A stretch of DNA of 64,000 nucleotides from an uncultured Prevotellaceae bacterium (GCA_900314985.1 OMXL01000011.1:1-64000), one strand, 5' to 3'; shown: positions 51,975 through 61,933, numbered from the stretch's first letter. Notes: generated from the letters alone by a model not told the origin. Program-made: numbers and translations.

Positions 51975-54900
51975 GTGGAACTGATTAACAATATCAATAA
52001 GACGCTGCGCGACGACCTTACAGCGCAGATACAGTCTGGAAGTCGCCTTTCTATAGCGGCCTCCTGCTTCTCTATTTATGCCTTTCAAGAACTAAAAGAA
52101 GCATTAAAGGACATCAAGGAACTGCGTTTTATCTTCACCTCTCCCACCTTTACCACAGAGAAAACACCTAAGCAACAGCGTGAATTCTATATTCCTCGCT
52201 TGGATCGTGAACGTACATTATATGGTTCTGAGTTTGAGGTAAAACTTCGCAACGAACTGACTCAGAAAGCTATTGCTCGTGAATGTGCAGAGTGGATTCG
52301 TGAGAAAGTCTGCTTCAAGTCTAACAAGACTAATGAGCAGATGATGGGCTTTATCAATCTTGATGATATCAGCTATTCACCTATTAATGGTTTTACCACT
52401 GTTGACCTTGGGTGTGAACGAGGCAACAATGCCTATACGATGATTCAGAAGTCTGAAGCGCCATTCTCCCAGGCCTACATTGAATTATTCAATCAGCTAT
52501 GGAATGATAACAGTCGCTTGCAAGTTGTGACTGACGAAGTTATTGATAGCATCAGCAATGCCTATAAGGAGAATGCACCTGACTTCCTCTATTTCGTAGC
52601 ACTCTACAATATTTTCAATGAGTTCTTGGAGGACATCAGCGAGGACGAACTGCCCAACGAAGCTACAGGCTTTAAGAACTCGGCCATTTGGAATAAACTC
52701 TATAATTTCCAACGTGATGCTGCCTTAGCTGTCATCAACAAGTTGGAAAAATATAATGGGTGCATACTTGCTGATAGCGTAGGTTTAGGTAAGACATTCT
52801 CAGCCCTTGCTGTCATCAAGTATTTCGAGAGTCGCAATAGAACTGTGTTGGTGCTCTGTCCCAAGAAACTCTATGAGAACTGGAATACCTATCGACAGAA
52901 CTATGTCAATAACCCATTGGCAAAAGACCGTCTGAACTACGACATCCTTTATCACACAGACCTCAGTAGAGAACACGGATATAGTAATGACCTTGACTTA
53001 GACCGAGTGAACTGGGGTAACTATGACCTCGTGGTGATTGACGAGAGTCACAACTTCCGTAATGGTGGCAAGGTTTCAACAGACGAGAATGGTGAGAACC
53101 CCAAGGAGAATCGCTATCTTCGACTGATGAATAAAGTCATCAAAGCTGGTGTCAAGACAAAAGTACTGATGCTTTCTGCAACCCCCGTCAACAATCGTTT
53201 TGGTGACTTGAAGAACCAGTTGCAGTTGGCATACGAGGGTAAGGCCAAAGCTTTCGATGAACTGCTTCCTACCAACAAAGGCATTGATGATATCTTCCGT
53301 CAGGCACAGGCCGCCTATAATCTATGGGCTAACTTCGCACCAGAGGAACGCACCACAGAGCGATTGCTGCGAATGCTCGATTTCGATTTCTTCAAGCTGC
53401 TCGATGCTGTTACCATTGCCCGTAGTCGCAAACATATTCAGCAATACTACGACACATCGGATATTGGCACTTTCCCTGAGCGATTGAAACCCATCTCTCG
53501 TCAGCCTCATTTGACAGACCTTGATACAGCTATCAACTACAACGAGATATTTGAGCAGTTGCAAATGCTTCGTCTGGCCATCTACGCACCTTCTGCATTT
53601 ATCCTGCCCAGTCAGCTTTATAAATATAAAGAAGAGGAGAGTACCACAGGCCATCGCCTGAGCATTGAAGAACGCGAACAGGGTATTCAGCGACTGATGA
53701 ACATCCAGTTGCTGAAGCGCTTGGAGTCTTCTGTCAACTCGTTCCGTCTGACATTGAGTCGTATTCGCGACTATATGCAGGAGACGCTCAATGCTATTGC
53801 ACGATTCCAGAATGGCGAGCGTCGTATCTCTGTAGATGATTACGAGAGTGCTGATGTGGATGAAGACGAGCAGGACTTCACCATTGGTAAGAAGAAAAAT
53901 CGTATTCTCCTGGAAGATATGGACTACATATCTTGGCAACAGGAAATCAAAGGTGACTTGGAAATCATTCGCCTCTTGCTTACCATGTTGGAAAGCATCA
54001 CACCTGAGCATGACTCAAAATTGCAGCAACTTGTTGCAGATTTGCAGCATAAGATTACTCATCCTATTAACGGAAATAATAAGAAGGTTCTCATTTTTAC
54101 AGCCTTCTCCGATACTGCCCTTTATCTTTACGATTGCTTGGCAGATAAAATTAAGAGCAAGTACGGACTGAATGTCGCATTGGTTACTGGTGATGTAGAA
54201 GCTCGTAGCACTATGAAACTGAAAGAAAAGCTTGACTTCAACAAAGTGCTTACACTCTTCTCGCCTATATCCAAAGAGCGTGAAGCCATCTATCCCCATT
54301 TGCATGAAGATATTGATGTGCTCATTGCCACAGATTGTATTTCTGAAGGTCAGAACTTGCAAGACTGCGACTATCTGATTAACTATGATATCCACTGGAA
54401 CCCCGTTCGCATCATCCAGCGCTTTGGACGAATAGACCGTATAGGCTCTCTTAATGCGCAAATCCAGTTGGTCAACTACTGGCCTGATATGACCCTTGAT
54501 GAATATATCAACCTGAAAGGACGTGTCGAGGCTCGTATGAAGGTGACGGTTATGACTGCTACGGGTGATGATAATATCCTTTCTCCAGAAGAGAAAGATG
54601 ATTTGGAGTATCGTCGCCAGCAACTCAAACGCTTGCAAGAAGATGTTGTAGATCTGGAGGAAATGAATAGTGGTGTCAGCATCATGGACCTGGGCCTGAA
54701 TGAATTCCGTCTAGATTTGCTGGAATATATGAATAGCAATCATGATGTAGAGCATACTCCTTTCGGACTTCATGCTGTTGTGCCAGCCTCATCGCAAGCA
54801 CCAGCAGGAACAGTCTTTGTGCTGAAGAATCGTACGGCAGGTGTGAATATCGACCATAAGAATCAGTTGCATCCCTTCTATATGGTCTACATCTCTGATG

Positions 54901-55202
54901 AAGGTGATGTGGTGGTTGACCATTTGCATCCTAAAGATCTATTGGATAAGATGCGCTTGCTTTGCAAGCCAATGACCAAGCCAGATGTCAAGCTATGCGC
55001 CCAGTTCAACAAGGAAACGCGCGATGGCTTGCGTATGGGCAAATACTCTGACTTGCTCAGTAAGGCTATCAACTCTATCATCTCCGTCAAGGAGCAATCA
55101 AGCATTGACAGTTTCTTGGAGGGTTATGCTGGTGAACTCTTCGAAGAGCATTATGTGGGCCTTGATGATTTTGAACTCATCTGTTTCTTAGTAATCAAAT
55201 AG
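51975..55202 (+). CDS. SNF2-type helicase with degenerate PLD-like N-terminal domain
   Basis: This 1075-residue protein begins with a phospholipase D-like domain of the helicase-associated kind (SGSRLSIAASCFSIYAFQEL, later NGFTTVDLG) that lacks visible HKD catalytic motifs. The SF2 helicase core follows, with Walker A LADSVGLGKTFSALAV (Lys273), Walker B VVIDESHNFRNG (Asp356), LMLSATPVNN and QRFGRIDRIGS. Such helicases occur in type III-like restriction and DISARM-like defence loci. The start is a GTG directly after an in-frame TAA and lies within the ACCTGT/ACAGGT helix of the leader, so translation may depend on RNA folding or splicing. It heads a tightly packed operon. Confidence 0.85.
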   Translation: MELINNINKTLRDDLTAQIQSGSRLSIAASCFSIYAFQELKEALKDIKELRFIFTSPTFTTEKTPKQQREFYIPRLDRERTLYGSEFEVKLRNELTQKAIARECAEWIREKVCFKSNKTNEQMMGFINLDDISYSPINGFTTVDLGCERGNNAYTMIQKSEAPFSQAYIELFNQLWNDNSRLQVVTDEVIDSISNAYKENAPDFLYFVALYNIFNEFLEDISEDELPNEATGFKNSAIWNKLYNFQRDAALAVINKLEKYNGCILADSVGLGKTFSALAVIKYFESRNRTVLVLCPKKLYENWNTYRQNYVNNPLAKDRLNYDILYHTDLSREHGYSNDLDLDRVNWGNYDLVVIDESHNFRNGGKVSTDENGENPKENRYLRLMNKVIKAGVKTKVLMLSATPVNNRFGDLKNQLQLAYEGKAKAFDELLPTNKGIDDIFRQAQAAYNLWANFAPEERTTERLLRMLDFDFFKLLDAVTIARSRKHIQQYYDTSDIGTFPERLKPISRQPHLTDLDTAINYNEIFEQLQMLRLAIYAPSAFILPSQLYKYKEEESTTGHRLSIEEREQGIQRLMNIQLLKRLESSVNSFRLTLSRIRDYMQETLNAIARFQNGERRISVDDYESADVDEDEQDFTIGKKKNRILLEDMDYISWQQEIKGDLEIIRLLLTMLESITPEHDSKLQQLVADLQHKITHPINGNNKKVLIFTAFSDTALYLYDCLADKIKSKYGLNVALVTGDVEARSTMKLKEKLDFNKVLTLFSPISKEREAIYPHLHEDIDVLIATDCISEGQNLQDCDYLINYDIHWNPVRIIQRFGRIDRIGSLNAQIQLVNYWPDMTLDEYINLKGRVEARMKVTVMTATGDDNILSPEEKDDLEYRRQQLKRLQEDVVDLEEMNSGVSIMDLGLNEFRLDLLEYMNSNHDVEHTPFGLHAVVPASSQAPAGTVFVLKNRTAGVNIDHKNQLHPFYMVYISDEGDVVVDHLHPKDLLDKMRLLCKPMTKPDVKLCAQFNKETRDGLRMGKYSDLLSKAINSIISVKEQSSIDSFLEGYAGELFEEHYVGLDDFELICFLVIK

Positions 55203-55205
55203 CCT

Positions 55206-55805
55206 ATGTACGGATTGCCAGCATCTTCCCTTGTTAATAGGCCGCTATACAAAAAGGCTGTCTTTGAGAAGTTTAATCTCAAAGCAGCAGAGCGTGACCG
55301 TTTTGATGCAGATGTCAGTCGCATGGCTATCGTAGCCTACCTTTCTCCAGCAAAGATTCCTGCTCTACACCCAGGGCAAGAGGTGAAGGAGTTTTATGTG
55401 TTGCAAGTACAACTAAAGCAAAGGGATTATGATACGAAGAATATCCTTCTGCTCCAGAAACTCATACCCCAGAAGATTGTCTTCGCTTTAGAATATGACG
55501 AGGACGTACAGTTCTGTATCTTCCACACACGATTGCAACAATCAGAATGGAAACATGCTTCTGATGCAGAGATTCCTTTGAAAGGCCTAACCTTCGATGA
55601 TGTCTGGAACAATATTGTCGCAGAGATAGGTAGTCTAGATAATGATGCAGAGGAAACACTTGAACAGCAAATCATCAATCGAGAGGAGCGTGAGAAATTG
55701 CTTCATCAAATCGAAGTTCTCGAAAAGCGTTGCAGAACAGAGAAACAGACTCGCAAGAAATATGAGTTGCACCAACAACTGCTTAAATTAAAGGAACAAT
55801 TATGA
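55206..55805 (+). CDS. DUF4391 protein
   Basis: This 199-residue protein starts MYGLPASSLVNRPLYKKAVF. The central beta-rich part (IVFALEYDEDVQFCIFHTRL) and the C-terminal coiled coil (EVLEKRCRTEKQTRKKYELH) fit DUF4391. The family is regularly found beside SNF2 helicases and type III-like methyltransferases. It lies 3 bp after the helicase gene and overlaps the next gene by 4 nt. A role in complex assembly is only inferred from the context. Confidence 0.8.
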   Translation: MYGLPASSLVNRPLYKKAVFEKFNLKAAERDRFDADVSRMAIVAYLSPAKIPALHPGQEVKEFYVLQVQLKQRDYDTKNILLLQKLIPQKIVFALEYDEDVQFCIFHTRLQQSEWKHASDAEIPLKGLTFDDVWNNIVAEIGSLDNDAEETLEQQIINREEREKLLHQIEVLEKRCRTEKQTRKKYELHQQLLKLKEQL

Positions 55806-56452
55806 TAACGAACCCCAAATTTTATGCAATATTAGACGATAGGGATGAAATGCAAAATAGACTGACTTTCTTTAGTCTATTTGTTTTGGTCGTAGAAAAC
55901 TTCATTTCCATATGGAAAGATGCAATATTCATTTTATATGTAAATTGCAAGGAAGCGATTGACAACGATTCACAGACCTTTATTTGCGAAGAAAGATTTC
56001 ATAGAATTGACAAAAACTATAGGGAGTTACATAAAAATATATTTGAAATCTATGAGCAAGAAGTATTCAATATTGGTCTAGATGATTGCAAGAAGAGGGA
56101 AAAGGCTAAAAAGCTATTCATTTGGATGACTAAATATGGATTTATTGACGATAAGGATAAAAAGGTTCTTAATAATGCATATCAGAAAAGAACAGATTAT
56201 GCTCATGAAACAGATAAATGCTTAATACAAGAAATATCCTTCGATGAAAAGAAACTTCTAAAAGATTTCATAGCTGTTGCAGAAAAAGCATCTCAGAATA
56301 TGGTCCGCAAAGTAATATTACCATCCAGAGAATATAGTAAAAGAGTTGAATTTGTTGACGAGAACGGAAATCCAATTTCTCCTGCGGAATGTACTTTCCC
56401 AACAGGCAGTACGATTTTTTATCAATTAGTAACATCGATTTTAGAGAAATAA
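55802..56452 (+). CDS. HEPN-like protein embedded in the restriction operon
   Basis: This 216-residue protein is almost entirely helical. It contains NNAYQKRTDYAHETDK, in which Arg130-Thr-Asp-Tyr-Ala-His135 matches the Rx4-6H motif of HEPN ribonucleases. An N-terminal hydrophobic helix (LFVLVVENFISIWKDAIFIL) precedes it. The DNA is markedly AT-rich: the line 56041-56100 has 20 G/C of 60 by hand count. Its neighbours are richer in G/C, suggesting separate acquisition. It overlaps DUF4391 by 4 nt and ends 3 bp before the methyltransferase start. The HEPN assignment rests on one motif and the helical context. Confidence 0.6.
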   Translation: MITNPKFYAILDDRDEMQNRLTFFSLFVLVVENFISIWKDAIFILYVNCKEAIDNDSQTFICEERFHRIDKNYRELHKNIFEIYEQEVFNIGLDDCKKREKAKKLFIWMTKYGFIDDKDKKVLNNAYQKRTDYAHETDKCLIQEISFDEKKLLKDFIAVAEKASQNMVRKVILPSREYSKRVEFVDENGNPISPAECTFPTGSTIFYQLVTSILEK

Positions 56453-56455
56453 CAT

Positions 56456-58414
56456 ATGGAGAAACTGAAAATGCAAACCACGAATATGGTAGATGAGAAT
56501 ATCAAGAAGATAGGGGAATTGTTTCCCAACTGCTTGACAGAGACGTTAGATGAAAATGGTCGTCCTCAAACGGCAATTGATTTTGACCAACTGCGACAGG
56601 AGTTGTCAAAGGATATTGTGGAAGGCCCAGAAGAACGATATCAGTTTACTTGGCCTGATAAGCGTAATGCAATCCGTCTGGCGAATGCACCAACTACAGA
56701 TACGCTTCGTCCTAGTAGGGAAGAAAGTGTGGACTTCGACAATACTCAGAACCTCTATATTGAGGGTGACAACCTGCAAGTGTTGAAGTTGCTGCGGGAG
56801 AACTATCTTGGAAAAATAGATGTTATTTATGTAGACCCTCCATACAATACTGGAAGAAATCTAATATATAAAAATGATTTTGCAGTAAGTGTAGAAGAGT
56901 ATATGACTAATAGTGGTCAAATTGATGATTATGGGAATATGTTGTTCGCGAATACTGATAGTAATGGCCGTTTCCATACAGATTGGCTCAACATGATTTA
57001 TCCAAGATTGAAGGTCGCAAAAGACTTATTATCAACTGCGGGTATTATTGTTCTTACAATTGATGATTGTGAAATAGAAACAGTGACAATGTTGATGAAT
57101 GAAATCTTTGGCGCGGACAATCATTTAGGAACCATTATTATTAAGAACAACCCTTCAGGTCGCTCAACCGTCTCTGGAGTTTCAATTTCACATGAATACG
57201 CTCTTTTCTATGGTAAATCGCATGATTCACATTTGGGAAGACTGCCTCGTAACGATAAACAAATAGCAAGGTACAAAGAGGAGGATGAATTGGGTAAATA
57301 TGAATGGGTTAATTTCAGAAAACATGGTGGATATAAAGAAGATGCTCCAACGATGTATTATCCTATTTTTATATCGAAAGATGCAAAAAGTTTTAGAATT
57401 CCTAAGTTAAAATGGGACGATGATAAGAAGGAGTATGTGATGCTTGAAAATCCACTAGACTCAGAATTCATTTCATATCCAATTGATGAAAACGGAAGGC
57501 CAAGAAGGTGGAAGTGGGGACTGGATAGAGCACTGAAAGAACAAAACGAAATGAAAGTTCGTTTGGATACCGGTAATACCCCTGCCGTATATATTAAAGC
57601 GAGGATGAAGGATGAAGGATTATTGCCTTTAACTGTATGGGATGATAAACTATATTCGTCAACAGAATATGGAACAAATCTCTTAATAGATATTTTTGGT
57701 GATAAGTTTTTTGATTATCCTAAATCATTATACGCAGTTATAGATTGTCTAAAAACCGCGAATATTGTCAAGTGCTCAACTGTTCTCGACTTCTTCTCAG
57801 GTTCTGCCACAACTGCCCACGCTGTAATGCAACTCAATGCTGAGGATGGAGGCAATCGCAAATTTATTATGGTGCAACTTCCAGAACCAACAGACGTGAA
57901 GAGTGAAGCCTATAAGGCTGGCTATAAGAACATCTGTGAAATTGGAAAGGAACGCATCTGTCGTGCAGGCAAGAAAATCAAAGAGGAAAGTCCATTAACG
58001 ACACAGAACCTTGATACAGGTTTCCGTGTACTGAAGTTGGATTCGTCGAACATGAACGACGTGTTCTATACCCCAGAGGCATTTACGGTGCGAGATTTGT
58101 TTGAAGACAATATCAAGGGAGACCGTTCGGATGAAGACCTGTTGTTACAAACGATGATAGAACTTGGTATTGAGCTATCGGCAAAGATAGAGAAGAAGAG
58201 CATCGCAGGCAAGTCTGTTTGGAGCGTGAGCGATGGCTACCTGATGGCATGCTTCGAAAAGGACGTGAACGAGACAACCATCAAGGAGATTGCCAAGATG
58301 AAGCCATTCTATTTCGTAATGCGCGACAGCAGTATGGCTACAGACAATGTAGCAGACAACTTCGAGCAGATTTGGAGTGAGTATAGTAAAGACACAGTAC
58401 GCAGAATCCTCTAA
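56456..58414 (+). CDS. type III-like DNA methyltransferase (Mod)
   Basis: This 652-residue beta-class N6-adenine methyltransferase has the catalytic motif DPPY at Asp127-Tyr130 (VIYVDPPYNTGRN) and the SAM-binding motif DFFSGSATTAHA at residues 445-456. The order DPPY first, then the SAM motif, is that of type III Mod proteins. The middle, roughly 56850-57760, is strongly AT-rich (57361-57420 has 17 G/C of 60) and is the likely target-recognition domain. The C-terminal part returns to normal composition (58021-58080 has 29 of 60). It precedes the Res gene by 12 bp. Confidence 0.9.
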   Translation: MEKLKMQTTNMVDENIKKIGELFPNCLTETLDENGRPQTAIDFDQLRQELSKDIVEGPEERYQFTWPDKRNAIRLANAPTTDTLRPSREESVDFDNTQNLYIEGDNLQVLKLLRENYLGKIDVIYVDPPYNTGRNLIYKNDFAVSVEEYMTNSGQIDDYGNMLFANTDSNGRFHTDWLNMIYPRLKVAKDLLSTAGIIVLTIDDCEIETVTMLMNEIFGADNHLGTIIIKNNPSGRSTVSGVSISHEYALFYGKSHDSHLGRLPRNDKQIARYKEEDELGKYEWVNFRKHGGYKEDAPTMYYPIFISKDAKSFRIPKLKWDDDKKEYVMLENPLDSEFISYPIDENGRPRRWKWGLDRALKEQNEMKVRLDTGNTPAVYIKARMKDEGLLPLTVWDDKLYSSTEYGTNLLIDIFGDKFFDYPKSLYAVIDCLKTANIVKCSTVLDFFSGSATTAHAVMQLNAEDGGNRKFIMVQLPEPTDVKSEAYKAGYKNICEIGKERICRAGKKIKEESPLTTQNLDTGFRVLKLDSSNMNDVFYTPEAFTVRDLFEDNIKGDRSDEDLLLQTMIELGIELSAKIEKKSIAGKSVWSVSDGYLMACFEKDVNETTIKEIAKMKPFYFVMRDSSMATDNVADNFEQIWSEYSKDTVRRIL

Positions 58415-58426
58415 AGGAAGGGACTT

Positions 58427-61400
58427 ATGAAGTTTAAGTTTAAGATACAACAATATCAGACGGATGCCGTTGAGGCTACAGTAAATGTGTTTGCAGGTCA
58501 ACCTTCAAAGACGAGTGCGCAATACCGTCGCGACTTGGGTAAGACAAAGGGACGCATAGTCTTTGATGAGGAATATGTGGGCTATAAGAATACAGATGTA
58601 GAACTGCAGGGCTCTCAGTTGCTTGCTAATATCCAACAGCAACAGGCAATCTACAATATCCCAAAGTCAACGAAACTAAGCCAACCAGACGGCTTGGGTG
58701 CTTGTTCTCTTGATATAGAAATGGAGACAGGTACTGGTAAGACCTATGTCTATATCAAGACAATGTTCGAACTGAACAAGCGCTATGGCTGGAGTAAGTT
58801 CATTGTGGTTGTGCCTAGTATCGCTATTCGTGAGGGTGTTGCCAAGAGCTTTGCGATGTTGGCAGAGCATTTCCAAGAGCACTATGGTAAGCAGGCTATA
58901 CCTTTTGTATATAACAGTAGTAACCTGAATGCTATTGATGATTTCTCGAGTAGTGCAGATATCCGCGTGATGATTATCAATACGCAGGCTTTCAACTCGT
59001 CGTTTAATGAGGCGAAGAACGTAGAAGGACGTAAGGGTGACGCAGCAGCACGTATCATCTATACGCGTCGTGACGACTTCCAGAGTCGCAGACCTATTGA
59101 TGTGATAGCTGCCAACAGACCTGTCATCATTATGGATGAACCTCAGAAGATGGAAGGTGTGGCTACACAAAAGGCTCTAAAGAACTTCAAACCGCTGTTT
59201 GTACTGAACTACTCGGCGACGCATAAGACTTCGCACAACTGTGTCTATGCTTTGGATGCCCTTGATGCCTATCGTCAGCGACTGGTGAAGAAGATACAGG
59301 TAAAGGGTATCACACTACAAAACCTGTTGGGAAATCAGAGCTATATCTATTTTGACAGCATCGTGCTTTCAAAGAACAAGGCTCCAGAGGTAAAACTGGA
59401 AATTGAGGTGAAAGGGGCAAGTAGCACTCGCAGGCAGATATGTAAGTTCAGTCAAGGTGATTCACTTTTTGATGCCAGTCATTTGCAAGCATATAAGGAC
59501 TTTGTGATTACTGATATTAACCCACTTACCAACATGATCTATTTCATGAATGGTGACTCGCTGCATAAAGGTGAGGTGATGGGTGATGTATCAGAGAAGC
59601 AGCTCCAGCGCATACAAGTGAGAGAGACTATCAAGTCGCACTTCGAGAAAGAAGCGATACTCTTCAAACAGGGCATCAAGACACTATCATTGTTCTTTAT
59701 TGACGAGGTGGCCAACTACAAGAGTTATGACGAACAGGGCGAAGTGGTAAAGGGTGACTTGTGGAAAATATTCGAAGAGGAATACAACTACTATCTCAAT
59801 GAGCACTTATCGCTCTTTGAAGATGACTATCAGCGCTACCTGAAACGATTCTCAGCCAGCGAGGTGCATAATGGCTATTTCTCAATAGACAAGAAAGGAC
59901 ATGCTATCAATAGTACGATAGCCAGAGGAGAGGATACGTCGAATGATATATCTGCGTACGACCTGATTCTGAAGAACAAGGAGCGACTGTTAAGCTTCGA
60001 GGAGCCTACAAGATTTATCTTCTCACACTCGGCATTGCGTGAAGGTTGGGATAATCCGAATGTGTTCCAGATATGTACGCTTCGTCATGCCAACAGCAAT
60101 ACTGCTAAGCGTCAAGAGGTGGGACGAGGATTGCGTATCTGTGTTGACCAGCAGGGCGTTCGTATGGATAAAGAACTATTAGGCGATGCTGTTCATGACA
60201 TCAATCGACTGACGGTGATAGCCAACGAGAGTTACAGCACCTTTGCAGATGCTTTACAGAAAGAGACACGTGATGCTTTGCGTGAACGTCCGTCTGTGGC
60301 TAATGTGGCATACTTTGAGGGCCGTAAATTCATGGTTGACAATGAAGAGCATGTTATCTCACAGATGGAGGCTACGGCCATCATCAACTATCTCTACGAG
60401 AATGACTATGTAGATGATAAGGGTAATATCCAGCAGTTATATCATGAGAACTTGCGCAATGGCACGTTAGCACCACTGAGTAAGAAGTTGGAGTCTATGG
60501 GTGAACAGATTCACAAACTCATACAGAGCATCTTTGACCCGTCTGCCTTTGACGATATGATAGAGGATGCCAACAAGAAAGCAGAGGTTGTGAATGACCA
60601 TCTGAATGAGAATGCTGCCAAGGATGAGTTCAAGCGGCTGTGGGAGCAAATCAATCATCGCTATGTTTATACTGTTCACTATGACAGCGAGGAATTGATA
60701 AAGAAGGCTATCGCTTCGATAGATAAGAACTTGACAGTAACGAAACTGAAATATATCGTCACAATAGGTGAACAAGGCGAGGATGATGTGGACTTTACAG
60801 GTAAACAGCAAACACGAACAAAGGAGCTACGTGAGGTTTCGACTAGCGATGTTGCATACGACTTGGTGGGTGATATCGCACGTGGTGCTACGTTGACCCG
60901 TCGTACTGTAGTTCGCATCCTAAAGGGTATTAATCAGGCAAAACTCTATTTGTTTAAGAACAACCCAGAGGAGTTTATCCGTAATGTCATCCGACTGATA
61001 AAAGACGAGAAGGCAACAATGATCGTGGAGCATATATCGTATAATCGTACAGAACAACAATACGATACGAGCATCTTTACGAATGAGAAGAGTCGCCAAA
61101 GCGTGGATAATGCATACGAAGCCAAGAAGCATATTCTTGACTATGTGTTCACAGACAGCAAAGGAGAACGGAAGTTTGCAGAAGACCTGGATTCTGCCAA
61201 TGAGGTGTGTGTCTATGCTCGTCTGCCTCGCACATTTAAAATTCCTACACCTGTTGGGCATTACGCTCCAGACTGGGCTATCGCTTTTAATGATAACATG
61301 GGAGTGAAGCACATATTCTTCGTGGCAGAGACCAAGGGCAGCATGCGGTCTATGGATTTGAAGGGTGCAGAACTTGCCAAGATAGAATGTGCTAAAAAAC

Positions 61401-61489
61401 TCTTCAACGAGTTGTCAACGAGCAAGGTGCGTTATCACGAAGTGACTGACTATCAGAATATGCTGAATGAGATTAATAGTTTGATGTAA
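58427..61489 (+). CDS. type III-like restriction subunit (Res)
   Basis: This 1020-residue SF2 helicase-nuclease has Walker A METGTGKTYVYIKT (Lys105) and a DEPQ Walker B (VIIMDEPQKME, Asp237). It also has SATHKTSHN, SHSALREGWDNPNVF and RQEVGRGLRICVD, all typical of type III Res. The C-terminal nuclease reads YAPDWAIAF and FFVAETKGSM, giving a PD-ExK site with Asp949, Glu968 and Lys970. The nuclease therefore looks intact. Together with Mod it would form a restriction complex that translocates or scans DNA. Confidence 0.92.
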   Translation: MKFKFKIQQYQTDAVEATVNVFAGQPSKTSAQYRRDLGKTKGRIVFDEEYVGYKNTDVELQGSQLLANIQQQQAIYNIPKSTKLSQPDGLGACSLDIEMETGTGKTYVYIKTMFELNKRYGWSKFIVVVPSIAIREGVAKSFAMLAEHFQEHYGKQAIPFVYNSSNLNAIDDFSSSADIRVMIINTQAFNSSFNEAKNVEGRKGDAAARIIYTRRDDFQSRRPIDVIAANRPVIIMDEPQKMEGVATQKALKNFKPLFVLNYSATHKTSHNCVYALDALDAYRQRLVKKIQVKGITLQNLLGNQSYIYFDSIVLSKNKAPEVKLEIEVKGASSTRRQICKFSQGDSLFDASHLQAYKDFVITDINPLTNMIYFMNGDSLHKGEVMGDVSEKQLQRIQVRETIKSHFEKEAILFKQGIKTLSLFFIDEVANYKSYDEQGEVVKGDLWKIFEEEYNYYLNEHLSLFEDDYQRYLKRFSASEVHNGYFSIDKKGHAINSTIARGEDTSNDISAYDLILKNKERLLSFEEPTRFIFSHSALREGWDNPNVFQICTLRHANSNTAKRQEVGRGLRICVDQQGVRMDKELLGDAVHDINRLTVIANESYSTFADALQKETRDALRERPSVANVAYFEGRKFMVDNEEHVISQMEATAIINYLYENDYVDDKGNIQQLYHENLRNGTLAPLSKKLESMGEQIHKLIQSIFDPSAFDDMIEDANKKAEVVNDHLNENAAKDEFKRLWEQINHRYVYTVHYDSEELIKKAIASIDKNLTVTKLKYIVTIGEQGEDDVDFTGKQQTRTKELREVSTSDVAYDLVGDIARGATLTRRTVVRILKGINQAKLYLFKNNPEEFIRNVIRLIKDEKATMIVEHISYNRTEQQYDTSIFTNEKSRQSVDNAYEAKKHILDYVFTDSKGERKFAEDLDSANEVCVYARLPRTFKIPTPVGHYAPDWAIAFNDNMGVKHIFFVAETKGSMRSMDLKGAELAKIECAKKLFNELSTSKVRYHEVTDYQNMLNEINSLM

Positions 61490-61499
61490 TACAATAGTT

Positions 61500-61922
61500 A
61501 TGAAAGAGCAAAGACTGAAAACCCTAAACGATTGTTTAAGTGCTATCCAAGAAGCACACGACGTGCTTGAAGAAGTTCGTGACGAAGAACAGGATGCATA
61601 TGACAATATGCCAGAAGGATTGCAATATAGCGAACGAGGCGACATGATGCAAGAAGCAATAGACAGCTTAGATGAGGCTGTCGATGCCGTTGATGAAGTT
61701 ATCTCTAACTTAGAGAGCGCGATTTCTTCAGCAGAAGATCCTGATGTCATGGAGATAGACCCATGGCAGAAATTGAAAGTAGGCGATGTCGTTAAGCATA
61801 AAAGTTTTGGCAAGGGGATTGTTGCATCTATTGACAAGAAAGAAATGAGCGTTCAATTTGCAAGCAAAACCTCAAGGTTCTTCCTGCCAGATGCTTTTGA
61901 AAAGGGATACCTAACAATCTAA
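61500..61922 (+). CDS. acidic helical protein fused to a UvrD/PcrA-type Tudor-like tail
   Basis: This 140-residue protein has a helical acidic N-terminal part (DVLEEVRDEEQDAYDNMPEG, then MMQEAIDSLDEAVDAVDEVI). A short C-terminal domain, LKVGDVVKHKSFGKGIVASI followed by VQFASKTSRFFLPDAFEKGY, resembles the small C-terminal domain of UvrD/PcrA helicases that binds RNA polymerase. The first part is a paralogue of the next gene. It starts 11 bp after the Res stop. The function is unknown; an accessory or regulatory role is inferred from position only. Confidence 0.7.
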   Translation: MKEQRLKTLNDCLSAIQEAHDVLEEVRDEEQDAYDNMPEGLQYSERGDMMQEAIDSLDEAVDAVDEVISNLESAISSAEDPDVMEIDPWQKLKVGDVVKHKSFGKGIVASIDKKEMSVQFASKTSRFFLPDAFEKGYLTI

Positions 61923-61933
61923 AACTACGGATT

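Noticed and set aside
51975..61489. DISARM or BREX system
   Set aside because: An SNF2 helicase and a methyltransferase are present, but no DUF1998/DrmB, DrmA, PglZ, BrxC or PglX-type genes were seen. A type III-like Mod-Res pair explains most of the locus.
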